From NCBI RefSeq assembly GCF_000455205.1, contig NZ_AUWQ01000012.1, positions 1-64,000 of the forward strand: 64,000 nt of DNA, written 5' to 3'. Below the pieces are notes generated by a model that was not told the origin of the DNA, made no database searches, and was given only the letters and a program-made list of their open reading frames with translations. How positions within the stretch are numbered: the stretch's first letter is position 1; each line of letters opens with the position of its first letter. Shown piece by piece: positions 8,451-16,441 of this stretch. The stretch comes from Mycobacterium sp. UM_CSW (GTDB lineage Bacteria; Actinomycetota; Actinomycetes; Mycobacteriales; Mycobacteriaceae). The translations under genes were made by a program, and so were the position numbers.

Positions 8451-8467
8451 CTATTTTTACTATCTTA
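8451..8467. promoter_or_regulatory. AT-rich 17-bp element (copy B) in divergent promoter
   Basis: CTATTTTTACTATCTTA lies between the KshA-like gene (minus) and the P450 gene (plus). It is identical at 15 of 17 positions to copy D at 15358. It contains TACTAT reading plus and TAAGAT reading minus, both TANNNT -10 patterns, 31 and 62 nt from the two starts. Confidence 0.5.
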
Positions 8468-8528
8468 AGCATTGAACGTCAACGCGGCGCCGGTGAGGTG
8501 CCGGCATGGCGCCAGAAGCGGGGTTCAG

Positions 8529-9779
8529 ATGACGGCTGCGGCGGTGGATCTATCCGATCTTGCCTTGTGGCGCAATGGTTTTCCCGACGAGCTGTTCGCC
8601 GAATTGCGAGGCTCCCGTCCGCTGTTTCGGCACGAGATGACCCCGGGCGTTACTCAGCTCTTTTCCAAGACGGTCCACCGGGAATTCTGGGTGGCCACCA
8701 AGCATCGGCACGCGGTGCGCCTGCATCGTGATACCGATTCCTTCACCGCGGTCGACGGCCCGCTCATCCAGCCGGTCGGGATGTTCTCGTCGTACCCGAC
8801 GATCATCAACATGGACCCGCCGGATCTGAACAAGCGCCGCAAGCTGATCTCGAACGCGTTCAACCCGCGCGCGATCGCCAAACTCGAGGACGGCATCCGG
8901 GCGCGCGCCGCGCGGATGATCGACCGCCTACTCGCCGAGGGCGGCGGCGATTGGATCGAGGACGTCGCCGACGCGCTGCCGATGACGGTCATCGGCGACA
9001 TCATCGGCATACCGGAAGAAGACCGGCCGCGAATCTTCGATTGCCTGGACAGCATCCTGAAAGCCAATGCGCCCGGGGCCCGGCCGACGTTTCAGGACTA
9101 CACCGATCTCTACGCCACCATCTTCGGGTACGCGATGGAGCTCACCGCGGAAAAGCGGCGCCGTCCCACCGATGACATCTGGAGCACACTGGCCTCCGCG
9201 GTGATCACCGGCGAGGATGGCGAGGAATTCAGCTTGCCCGCCAACGAACTCGAGTTCTTTTTCTTCGTGCTGACATTCGCCGGCAGCGACACCACCAAGA
9301 ACGCGTTGGCCATCGGGTTGCAGGCGTTCGTCGAGAACCCCGAGCAGATCGAGCGGTACCGCGCGCGGGGGGAGCTGCGGCCGAGCGCCGTCGAGGAGGT
9401 GTTGCGTTGGGCGTCACCGGTGGCCTACTGGACGCGCACCGCCAAGGTCGACGTCGAGATGGATGGCCAGCACATCGCGAAGGGCGAGCGGGTGGTGTCC
9501 ATGCTGCGCTCGGCCAACCGCGACGAGGAGGTGTTCCCCTCACCCTTCACCTTCGACATCGGGCGTCAGCCCAACCCGCACGTGGCGTTCGGAGGCGGCG
9601 GACCACACCACTGCCTGGGCGCCATGCTGGCGCGCGCGGAACTCCGCGCGGTCTTCGACGAACTGCTGCTGCGCTGCGACGACGTCGCCCTCGGTCCGGC
9701 CAAGGTGGCCCATCCGAATCTGCTCACCAACATGTCGATCTATGACGAGATGGCGATCTCGGTGGGAGCGCGGCGGTGA
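8529..9779 (+). CDS. cytochrome P450, 416 aa
   Basis: A complete soluble class I bacterial P450 that would hydroxylate a hydrophobic substrate. The I-helix is FAGSDTTKN with the acid-alcohol pair Asp254/Thr255, the K-helix is EEVLR (Glu290, Arg293), and the haem loop is FGGGGPHHCLGAMLAR with Cys362 as thiolate ligand. ATG 8529 has a purine-rich GAAGCGGGG upstream and fits family length; the 19-residue extension lacks homology. It is divergent from the KshA-like gene, and a CYP-type [3Fe-4S] ferredoxin is encoded 500 bp downstream on the other strand. I cannot assign a CYP family reliably, though it resembles lipid-oxidising mycobacterial CYPs such as the CYP124/125 group. Confidence 0.92.
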   Translation: MTAAAVDLSDLALWRNGFPDELFAELRGSRPLFRHEMTPGVTQLFSKTVHREFWVATKHRHAVRLHRDTDSFTAVDGPLIQPVGMFSSYPTIINMDPPDLNKRRKLISNAFNPRAIAKLEDGIRARAARMIDRLLAEGGGDWIEDVADALPMTVIGDIIGIPEEDRPRIFDCLDSILKANAPGARPTFQDYTDLYATIFGYAMELTAEKRRRPTDDIWSTLASAVITGEDGEEFSLPANELEFFFFVLTFAGSDTTKNALAIGLQAFVENPEQIERYRARGELRPSAVEEVLRWASPVAYWTRTAKVDVEMDGQHIAKGERVVSMLRSANRDEEVFPSPFTFDIGRQPNPHVAFGGGGPHHCLGAMLARAELRAVFDELLLRCDDVALGPAKVAHPNLLTNMSIYDEMAISVGARR

Positions 9780-9780
9780 C

Positions 9781-10206
9781 TCAATAGGGTGCCGGCGCGT
9801 CCCCGAACGCGGCGAACACCGCCAACGGGTCCAGGTAGTCGCGCCAGTGCACGATCTTGCGGTCCTTGACCGCGATCACCGAGATGAATCGGTTGACGTA
9901 CGGAGCGCCCGTGCGCACCACTGTCCCGTGCATCGTGTACTCGAGAATCACCACCGACTTCTCCGGGTCGTAATAGCGGTACACGTCGCTGCTGCCGCTC
10001 TGGACGATCGACTCCCCGTAGTCGGCGTACAGCTCGGCCAGCGCCTCGCGGCCGACGATGCGGCGCGGGTGATCCGGGACGGTGATGACGTACTCGACCA
10101 CCACATCCTTGGCGTGCATGTCGAAGAAGTCGGTCCCGTCGACCAACCCGTTCAGTGCCTCGGCGACGACCTCGAAATAAGGGCGCATCGCGGCGTACTT
10201 GGACAT
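9781..10206 (-). CDS. SnoaL-like/NTF2-fold protein (limonene-epoxide-hydrolase-like), 141 aa
   Basis: A small NTF2-fold protein with the typical N-terminal YFEVVAEALNGLVDGTDFFDMH helix region broken by a short loop, a central EYVITVPDHPRRIVGREAL, and the C-terminal strand RKIVHWRDYLDP. The last motif is common in SnoaL/ketosteroid-isomerase-like proteins. The reaction is unknown; isomerase, cyclase and epoxide hydrolase activities occur in the fold. I prefer ATG 10206, which has CGAGGGAC directly upstream; ATG 10221 is possible. It is convergent with the P450 (1-nt gap) and is the last gene in the minus group with the ferredoxin and the CaiB gene. Confidence 0.8.
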   Translation of the reverse strand: MSKYAAMRPYFEVVAEALNGLVDGTDFFDMHAKDVVVEYVITVPDHPRRIVGREALAELYADYGESIVQSGSSDVYRYYDPEKSVVILEYTMHGTVVRTGAPYVNRFISVIAVKDRKIVHWRDYLDPLAVFAAFGDAPAPY

Positions 10207-10261
10207 GTCCCTCGGCGGCATGCCCGCACTCTACGGTGCGCCGCCGACATGGTGGCGCCCG

Positions 10262-10453
10262 TCAGTCGATCAGCCGCAGCGCGGCCTTGGGGCACTGGTC
10301 CACCGCGGCGCGCACATCGATCTCCAGCCGCGGCGGCACCGGACCGTCCGCGATCTGCACCACGTCCTCGTCGCCCAGCTCGAACACCTCCGGGGCGAGC
10401 GATTCGCAAAAGCCGTTGGCCTCACACAGGTTCTCGTCGACCGTAACGCGCAT
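10262..10453 (-). CDS. [3Fe-4S]-type ferredoxin of the CYP-partner class, 63 aa
   Basis: A small electron-transfer protein of the type that feeds mycobacterial P450s. The cluster motif is CEANGFC near residue 10 followed by a distant CP (DQCPKAAL). In this class the residue between the first two Cys varies (often His) and is thought to tune redox potential; here it is Asn. The acidic surface is typical for docking on P450s. ATG 10453 has an excellent GAGGAGGT 7 nt upstream. It lies 18 nt after the CaiB-type gene and close to a P450 on the other strand, which is its most likely partner. No ferredoxin reductase gene is visible in the window. Confidence 0.92.
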   Translation of the reverse strand: MRVTVDENLCEANGFCESLAPEVFELGDEDVVQIADGPVPPRLEIDVRAAVDQCPKAALRLID

Positions 10454-10471
10454 CAGGCGACCTCCTCACCG

Positions 10472-12862
10472 TTATCTTTTGAGGCCCGCCGGGCGGGTCC
10501 CGATCACTTTGTCGCTGGCCAGGTTTGCCAGCTCGTCGTCGGTCAGTCCACACAGATCGCGCAGTACCTCCCCATTGTGCTCGCCTAGCCGCGGCGGCGG
10601 GCGTAGTAGCCACTTGTCCTGGCCGGCCAGCTTCGCGAACGGCGGGCACGGATACAGGCCCGGCCCGGTACTCGGATGGTTCAGAGCCTCCAGGAATCCC
10701 CGGTCGCGCAGTTGGGGGTTCTCGGTCACCAACGACGGCGACACGACGGGCGCGGCGGGAACGCCCGCGCCGGCCAACCGCTCCACCGTCGGTTCCAGCG
10801 GTTGCGCGGCGAACCAACCCCGCAGCCGGCGATCGATGTCGTCGGCCCGCTCCCGCCGCCCCGCCACCGTCGCCAGGCCTTCGTCGCACCAGGCGGGACG
10901 ATCCATCACGTCGACCAGGGCTTGCCACTGCCGGTCGTCGCGCACCGTGACGGCTATCCAGTCGTCGTCACCGGCGCACCGGTAGATGTTTTGGGTCGCC
11001 TCCCCGTGACCACGATTGCCGCGCCGACCCAGCGTCACCCCGAACACCTCGGCTTCGATCGCCTGTATCGAGGTGGCGTTGAGCACCGTCTCCAACATCG
11101 GCAGCTCGAGCAGCTGGCCGGTGCCGGTGCGTTCAGCGAAGTTCAGCGCGGCCAGCACGGCGAACGCGGCGTGCACGCCGGCCAGCGGATCGCAGGCTCC
11201 GCGCGGCGTCACCGGCGGGGCCTCCGGCAACCCGGTCACCCAGGCCAGGCCGGCGATCTGCTCCATGGTCGGGGCGAATCCGACGCGTTCACGCCACGGA
11301 CCGTCCAAGCCGAACGCCGGCATCCGGGCGACGACGAGTTTCGGGTTGACCTTCAGCAGCACCTCCGCGGTGAGGCCGAACTGGTCCATCACCCGCGGCG
11401 AGAAGTTCTCGATCACCACGTCGGCGCCGGTTAGCAAATCCAGAAACAGCTCGCGTCCGCGATCCGAGCCCAAATCCAGTGTGACGGAACGTTTGTTGGT
11501 GTTCATCGCGTGAAACACCCAGCCGTACTCCCACCAGTCGTCCACGTCGGTGCGCATCCCGCCGGAGTAGCGAATGCCGTCGGGCCGCTGGATGGACTCC
11601 ACCTTGACGACGTCGGCGCCGAACGCGGCCAGCAGGTGGGTCGCGGCCGGCCCAGCCCAGAACGCCGTCAGGTCGATGATGCGCAGGCCCTCCAGCGGCA
11701 GACCCGGCGAAGTGGGCATCTGATCGGATTCGCTTCTCTCCCAGGCCGGTTCGTCGTTGGCCTCACCCGGCGACGGGGTGGCGCCCGGCGGCGGGGGCGC
11801 GCACGCCGCCATCAGCCACGGCGGGCGCGGCTGGTGAAAGCCGGCCGGGTTGGGCATAAACACCCCGCGCTCCCGCACGTACTCCATGTCGCGGATGGTG
11901 GAGCCGTTGCCCAACGCCGCGATCGGCAACCGGAACAGCTGACCGAATTCGACGATCTCCGCCACGGTCCGTTCGGCCAGCCACGGTCCGATGTGTTCGC
12001 GGATCAGGTCGCGGTAGGACCACCGGCCGATCTGAAACCGCAGCTGTTCGATCTCCTCCAGCTGCGGGCACTCGACCATCGCGCAGAAGTCCAGCCATTG
12101 CTGCCCGGTGACCATGGTGATGCCGACGTAGCCGTCCTTGGCCGGTTCGATCGAGGGCACCTCCAACGTGCGGCGCACGGGCGGAACGCGCAGCAGCTGC
12201 GAATGCAACCATTCGCTGCTCTGCATCGCGGTCATTGCCTCGAGCATCGACAGGTCGAGATGCTCGCCGGGGCCGCCACGCTCGACTCGGCGACGCAGGG
12301 CCAGCGCACCGAACGCGGCGTAGACGCCGCCCATGTACTCCCCCAGGTCGCCGCCGATCGCGATCGGAGGCCCGTCGGGGTCGCCGCGAAAGCCGGGCGA
12401 ACCGGCCCACGCCTGCAACGTGAATTCGCTCGCGGCGCGTTCGGCGTAGGGTCCGGTCCAACCGAAGTCGGAGATCGTGACGACGATCGCCCGCGGCGAA
12501 TGGGCCAGCAGCCGCTGCGGGTCGACTCCCAGCGCCGCGGCCCGAGACCGGCCCGCGGTGACCACCACGACGTCGGCTCCGGCCAGCTCGGCGCGATAGC
12601 GTTCGGAGTCCGCGGCGACGGTCAGGCTGCGCTTGCCGGCATTGAGGTAGCTGAAGAACGGGGACGGCTCGCCGCCCGGCACGGGCGAACAGCTGGCAGA
12701 GTACCGCCGCAGCCAATCCCCTTGCGGCGGTTCGATTTTGCGCACCTGCGCCCCGGCGTCGACGAGCAGCTTGCCGCAGTAGTCGCCGGCTATCCGGTCA
12801 CTGATCTCGACGACACGCAATCCGTCGAGCGGGGTCGGCCGGCTGTCGGCCTCGCGCCTCAC
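10472..12862 (-). CDS. tandem two-domain CaiB/BaiF (class III) CoA-transferase, 796 aa
   Basis: A double-length class III CoA-transferase, with two complete CaiB-like domains joined by a Pro/Glu-rich linker. Domain 1 covers about residues 10-350 and domain 2 starts near residue 385. These enzymes move CoA between carboxylates through an aspartyl-CoA intermediate. Domain 1 keeps the catalytic Asp (Asp203 in LDLSMLE), while domain 2 has Glu586 at the matching place (LELPMLE). GTG 12862 follows TATAAAT by 6 nt with no Shine-Dalgarno site, so a leaderless transcript is possible; the longer frame to 12910 crosses the promoter. It is divergent from a GntR regulator that probably controls it. Confidence 0.88.
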   Translation of the reverse strand: MRREADSRPTPLDGLRVVEISDRIAGDYCGKLLVDAGAQVRKIEPPQGDWLRRYSASCSPVPGGEPSPFFSYLNAGKRSLTVAADSERYRAELAGADVVVVTAGRSRAAALGVDPQRLLAHSPRAIVVTISDFGWTGPYAERAASEFTLQAWAGSPGFRGDPDGPPIAIGGDLGEYMGGVYAAFGALALRRRVERGGPGEHLDLSMLEAMTAMQSSEWLHSQLLRVPPVRRTLEVPSIEPAKDGYVGITMVTGQQWLDFCAMVECPQLEEIEQLRFQIGRWSYRDLIREHIGPWLAERTVAEIVEFGQLFRLPIAALGNGSTIRDMEYVRERGVFMPNPAGFHQPRPPWLMAACAPPPPGATPSPGEANDEPAWERSESDQMPTSPGLPLEGLRIIDLTAFWAGPAATHLLAAFGADVVKVESIQRPDGIRYSGGMRTDVDDWWEYGWVFHAMNTNKRSVTLDLGSDRGRELFLDLLTGADVVIENFSPRVMDQFGLTAEVLLKVNPKLVVARMPAFGLDGPWRERVGFAPTMEQIAGLAWVTGLPEAPPVTPRGACDPLAGVHAAFAVLAALNFAERTGTGQLLELPMLETVLNATSIQAIEAEVFGVTLGRRGNRGHGEATQNIYRCAGDDDWIAVTVRDDRQWQALVDVMDRPAWCDEGLATVAGRRERADDIDRRLRGWFAAQPLEPTVERLAGAGVPAAPVVSPSLVTENPQLRDRGFLEALNHPSTGPGLYPCPPFAKLAGQDKWLLRPPPRLGEHNGEVLRDLCGLTDDELANLASDKVIGTRPAGLKR

Positions 12863-12866
12863 GCGG

Positions 12867-12883
12867 CTATTTATACCATTACT
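12867..12883. promoter_or_regulatory. AT-rich 17-bp element (copy C) between CaiB and GntR genes
   Basis: CTATTTATACCATTACT aligns with copies A, B, D and E and is closest to E in its left half. It sits 5 nt from the proposed CaiB start and 42 nt from the GntR start. The short distance to GTG 12862 supports a near-leaderless promoter reading minus. The divergent GntR gene makes an operator role plausible. Confidence 0.4.
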
Positions 12884-12924
12884 GCTAAAATAGCTAAGCC
12901 AGTCGAGCACCCCGCGAGGATTGG

Positions 12925-13758
12925 ATGACCGCCCTGGGAATTGGCCAAGACGCCCGTCGCCGACTGTCGGCGCCGCGGATCGCCGAAATCGTAGCCGACG
13001 AGTTGCGCCGTCAGATCATCGACGGTGAGCTCGCCGACGGCGATCTGCTGCCGCGCCAGGAGGTGCTCGTCGAGCAGTTCAACGTCAGCCTGGTCTCGCT
13101 GCGCGAGGCGCTGCGGATCCTGGAGACCGAGGGCCTGGTGTCGGTCCGGCGGGGCAACCGCGGCGGCGCCGTGGTGCACGCGCCCGCGAAGACCAGCGCG
13201 GCCTACATGCTCGGCCTGTTGCTGCAAAGCGAGTCCGTGCAGGTGGCCGACCTGGGCTTCGCGCTGCGGGAACTCGAACCCGCCTGCGCCGCGCTGGCCG
13301 CCCAGCGCCCCGACCGCGCGGACACGCTGGTGCCGGAGCTCAAGCGGGTCAACGACTCGATGGCGGAAAATCTCGACGACGGGCGGCTCTTCACCGAAAT
13401 CGGCCGTGAATTCCACGATCTCGTCGTCCGCGGCTGCGGGAATCACACCATCATCGCGGTGGTCGGCAGCCTGGAGACGCTGTGGACCAGCCACGAGCAG
13501 CAGTGGGCCGACGAAAGCTCGGCGCGCGGCACCTACCCCTCGCTGACGCAGCGCCGCGCCGTGCTTGCCACCCACATCAAGCTGACCGACACCATCGCGG
13601 AGGGCGACGTCGACCGCGCCCGCCGCATCGCGGGCCGCCATCTCGCCGACGCGCAGACCTACGTGCTGTCGGGTCGGCCCGATCAACGCATCCATGCGCT
13701 GTCGCCGCAGGCTCTTTCACGTTCGGGGTCGCGCCCGCGGGACGTCCGGCGCCCCTGA
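12925..13758 (+). CDS. GntR-family regulator with FCD domain, 277 aa
   Basis: A one-component transcription regulator. Residues about 15-85 form the winged helix-turn-helix, with ADELRRQIIDGELADGDLLP and VSLVSLREALRILETEGLV. Residues about 105-245 form an all-helical FCD effector domain, including LRELEPACAALAAQR and FHDLVVRGCGNH, where acidic and His residues of the family bind a metal and an organic acid ligand. ATG 12925 has GCGAGGA at good spacing. It is transcribed away from the CaiB-ferredoxin-SnoaL group and is followed after 5 nt by an SDR gene. It probably autoregulates and controls the divergent group in response to a pathway acid or CoA ester. Confidence 0.9.
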   Translation: MTALGIGQDARRRLSAPRIAEIVADELRRQIIDGELADGDLLPRQEVLVEQFNVSLVSLREALRILETEGLVSVRRGNRGGAVVHAPAKTSAAYMLGLLLQSESVQVADLGFALRELEPACAALAAQRPDRADTLVPELKRVNDSMAENLDDGRLFTEIGREFHDLVVRGCGNHTIIAVVGSLETLWTSHEQQWADESSARGTYPSLTQRRAVLATHIKLTDTIAEGDVDRARRIAGRHLADAQTYVLSGRPDQRIHALSPQALSRSGSRPRDVRRP

Positions 13759-13763
13759 CGTCG

Positions 13764-14483
13764 ATGCGAACCGCACTAGTCACCGGTGGCAGCGGCGGGA
13801 TCGGGAAGGGATGCGCCCGCAAGCTCAGCGAGCTCGGTTACGACGTGGTGCTTTCGGCGCGGCGTGAGGCCCCGCTCCGCGCGGCCGCCGAGGAACTCGG
13901 TGCCCGCCACATCGTCGCCGACGCGTCCGATCCCGACGGGTTCGCCTCTGCCATAAGCAGTTTGGAGCGGATCGACCTCGTCGTGCACGCGGCCGGCACC
14001 CTCGGCGGAACATACGCGCGCAAGCAGACATTCGACCAGTGGCGGGCCATCATCTCGGCCAACTTGGATTCCTGCTTCGTGGTGACGGCCGCCGCGCTGC
14101 CCCGGATGCGCGCGGGCTCACGGTTCGTGTTCATCTCGTCCTCCGCGGCGCACGAGCCGATGATGGCCCGCACCGCCTACTCCGCGTCGAAAGCCGGCAT
14201 GAACGCGTTCGCCCGCGCCCTGGCGCTCGAGGTGGACCGTGACGGGATCGCCGTGCACATCGTGACGCCCGGCCCGGTGGAAACCGAGATGCTGCAGGAC
14301 GTTCCCTTCGAGATGTACGCGATCCAGGTGTCCGACGTCGCCGAGGCGGTCGCCTGGCTGGACACCGTCGACCCGTCGGTCGACCTGCCGGAGATCCGGC
14401 TGTCGGCCGTGCAGCGCGGTCCGTACGCGCGGCCGCCGGTCGTGCCTACGGAAGCCCGCCGCCGGCGCCAGCGAACCCCTTGA
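13764..14483 (+). CDS. short-chain dehydrogenase/reductase, 239 aa
   Basis: A classical SDR that would interconvert an alcohol and a ketone with NAD(P). The nucleotide motif is TGGSGGIGKG, the structural motif reads HAAG instead of NNAG, and the active site is YSASKAG, with the catalytic Ser in the SSSAA strand. ATG 13764 begins right at the Rossmann strand MRTALVTGG and lies 5 nt after the GntR stop, so the two are co-transcribed. Its 3' end overlaps the LLM gene on the opposite strand by 38 nt. The substrate is unknown. Confidence 0.88.
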   Translation: MRTALVTGGSGGIGKGCARKLSELGYDVVLSARREAPLRAAAEELGARHIVADASDPDGFASAISSLERIDLVVHAAGTLGGTYARKQTFDQWRAIISANLDSCFVVTAAALPRMRAGSRFVFISSSAAHEPMMARTAYSASKAGMNAFARALALEVDRDGIAVHIVTPGPVETEMLQDVPFEMYAIQVSDVAEAVAWLDTVDPSVDLPEIRLSAVQRGPYARPPVVPTEARRRRQRTP

Positions 14484-15312
14484 TCACCGACTCGCCGAAC
14501 TCGCGCAGGGATTCCGGCGCGGCGAAATCGGCGAACCACACGTAGAACCGCTCGACGCCCCGGGCGGCCAGACCGCCGAAGTGCGCGATCAGCTCGTCGG
14601 CATCACCACAGACCAGTCCCGAGCCCAGATTGCCAAATCGCCGGGTGCTCACCTCGCGCACCTTGTCCGGATCGCTGCCTGTCCGGACAAATCCCACCAT
14701 CTGCTGCATCGACACGCGCGCCGTGCCCGCGGCGGGGGCCAGGTCGGGCAATTTGTCGAGATGGTTGGCCGGCAGATTCCACCAATCCGCGTATTTACGA
14801 ACGAGTTCCATCATCCGGGGGCCGGTGCCGCCCAGCAGCAGCGGTATCGGATGGGACCTGCGCGGGACCTGCGCGGCCTCCCCCGGCGCGTCGCCCCAGT
14901 ACTGCCGGATCAGCTCGATGTGGCGCCCGAGCTGTGCGACCCTGGCCCTCGGATCCTGCTCACCCACATCGAATCTGGTGAATTCGGCGGGCCAGGAGCC
15001 CGCGCCGAGGCCGAGGTCGAATCTGCCGTTCGACGCGTCTGAGAGGGTGACGGCTTGTTTGGCGAGCACGGCCGGATGCCGGAACGCGTCGCAGAGCACC
15101 AGGTGGCCGATCCGCAGCCGCTCCGTCTTGGCGGCCACCCAGGTGGCGATGCCCATTGCCTCCCAAATGGTTTCGTCGGGCAGCCCGGGCGCCTCGAGGT
15201 GATCGATGAACGCCACCCCGTCGAAACCGCCGGCCTCGGCATGAAGCGTCCGCTCCGTGATGTCGGCGGCCGACAACCGTACTTGGGGCAGGAACAGATA
15301 CCACTCGACCAT
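14446..15312 (-). CDS. LLM-class (probably F420-dependent) oxidoreductase, 288 aa
   Basis: A TIM-barrel luciferase-like oxidoreductase. The N-terminal strand and loop (FDGVAFIDHLEAPG), RIGHLVLCDAFRHPAVLAKQAVTL, GRFDLGLGAGSWPAEF and IPLLLGGTGPRMMEL are standard for actinobacterial F420-binding members, which transfer hydride between F420 and an organic substrate. FMN use cannot be excluded. ATG 15312 has GAGGTGG upstream. It is divergent from the four-gene acyl-CoA dehydrogenase operon and convergent, with overlap, with the SDR. The substrate is unknown. Confidence 0.88.
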   Translation of the reverse strand: MVEWYLFLPQVRLSAADITERTLHAEAGGFDGVAFIDHLEAPGLPDETIWEAMGIATWVAAKTERLRIGHLVLCDAFRHPAVLAKQAVTLSDASNGRFDLGLGAGSWPAEFTRFDVGEQDPRARVAQLGRHIELIRQYWGDAPGEAAQVPRRSHPIPLLLGGTGPRMMELVRKYADWWNLPANHLDKLPDLAPAAGTARVSMQQMVGFVRTGSDPDKVREVSTRRFGNLGSGLVCGDADELIAHFGGLAARGVERFYVWFADFAAPESLREFGESVIKGFAGAGGGLP

Positions 15313-15357
15313 GCGCCCACCTCTGCTCGCGCCGATTGCAACAGCGGCGCTAGTTTA

Positions 15358-15374
15358 CTATTTTTATTATGTTA
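15358..15374. promoter_or_regulatory. AT-rich 17-bp element (copy D) upstream of the acyl-CoA dehydrogenase operon
   Basis: CTATTTTTATTATGTTA lies between the LLM gene (minus) and the first FadE gene (plus), ending only 9 nt before ATG 15383. It matches copy B at 15 of 17 positions. TATTAT reading plus and TAACAT reading minus both fit the TANNNT -10 pattern. Its closeness to the plus start would leave a very short leader. Confidence 0.5.
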
Positions 15375-15382
15375 GGGGTCTT

Positions 15383-16441
15383 ATGGATGTCGGACTGACT
15401 TCGGAGCAGCTGTCGCTGCGCGACACCGTGCGCGGCATCCTGCGCACCGAGTGTCCGCCGGATGCCGCCCGCCAGGCGATGGTAGATCCCGAGCGCTGGC
15501 GTGCCCCGTGGAAGACGGTGGTCGACCTCGGCTGGACGGAGCTCGCGGCCCCCGAGGCAATCGACTACGGGCCCGTCGAACTGGCCGTCGTCCTCGAGGA
15601 ATGCGGCGCCGCGATCGCGCCGATCCCGTTGCTCAGCAGCGTCGGCCTGGCCGCGGGCGCGTTGCGGGCCAGCGGCCTCGACTCGGTGCTCGCCGACATC
15701 GCCGGCGGCGCCGTCGCGACCCTGGCGGTCCACTCGAAAGGGTCTCGGCTGCCCGGCGCACCGATGACGTTGCGCGGGGGACGGCTGCGCGGGCGGGCGG
15801 TCGCGGTCCCCAACCTGGCACGCGCCGAGCTGCTCGTCACGCTGGCCCACGCGGACAACGAGGTCATGGCGGTCGTCGCGCGCTGCGGTGACGGGGTGAC
15901 CGTGCTGGCGGGCGAATCGACCGACCCCGCGCAACCGGTGGCCGACGTCGAGGTCGACACCCAGCCGTTGGCCGCCGCGCCGGTGGACCTCGAATCCGCG
16001 CTGACCATGCCGCTGGTGGCCGCGGCCGCCGATCTGGTCGGCGTGGCCGGCGCCGCCCTGCACCGCGCGGTCGAGCACGCGAAGACGCGGCGGCAGTTCG
16101 GCAGGCCGATCGGTGCGTTCCAAGGCATCAAACACGCGCTGGCCGACAACCACGTCGGCCTGGAGCGGGCGCGCAGCCTGACCTACGCCGCCGCGGTCCG
16201 GCTCGCCGATCCCGACCCGGGTGACGCCTGGACCGCCGCCGCGCTGGCCAAGGCGGCAGCCGGCGAAGCGGCGGTCAATTGCGCGCGGACCGCGGTGCAG
16301 GTACACGGCGCCCTCGGGCAGACCTGGGAGCACGACATCCACCTTTACGTCCGGCACGCCTGGCAGGGCGCGGCGATGCTGGGCGATAGCCGCGCGCTCT
16401 ACCACGAGGTGGGCCGCCGGTTCGCGGGAGGCAGCGGATGA
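15383..16441 (+). CDS. acyl-CoA dehydrogenase, beta-type subunit (FadE), 352 aa
   Basis: An acyl-CoA dehydrogenase-family protein of the smaller, divergent subunit type found in mycobacterial alpha2-beta2 enzymes (the FadE28/FadE29 type of sterol side-chain degradation). The N-terminal helical domain is short and atypical, while the C-terminal FAD-binding segment is clear: RRQFGRPIGAFQGIKHALAD and QVHGALGQTWEHDIHLYVRHA. ATG 15383 has AGGGG 5-9 nt upstream and is the first gene of a plus operon of four FadE genes and a ligase. It overlaps the next FadE by ATGA, which fits co-assembly with that alpha-type subunit. Confidence 0.87.
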   Translation: MDVGLTSEQLSLRDTVRGILRTECPPDAARQAMVDPERWRAPWKTVVDLGWTELAAPEAIDYGPVELAVVLEECGAAIAPIPLLSSVGLAAGALRASGLDSVLADIAGGAVATLAVHSKGSRLPGAPMTLRGGRLRGRAVAVPNLARAELLVTLAHADNEVMAVVARCGDGVTVLAGESTDPAQPVADVEVDTQPLAAAPVDLESALTMPLVAAAADLVGVAGAALHRAVEHAKTRRQFGRPIGAFQGIKHALADNHVGLERARSLTYAAAVRLADPDPGDAWTAAALAKAAAGEAAVNCARTAVQVHGALGQTWEHDIHLYVRHAWQGAAMLGDSRALYHEVGRRFAGGSG

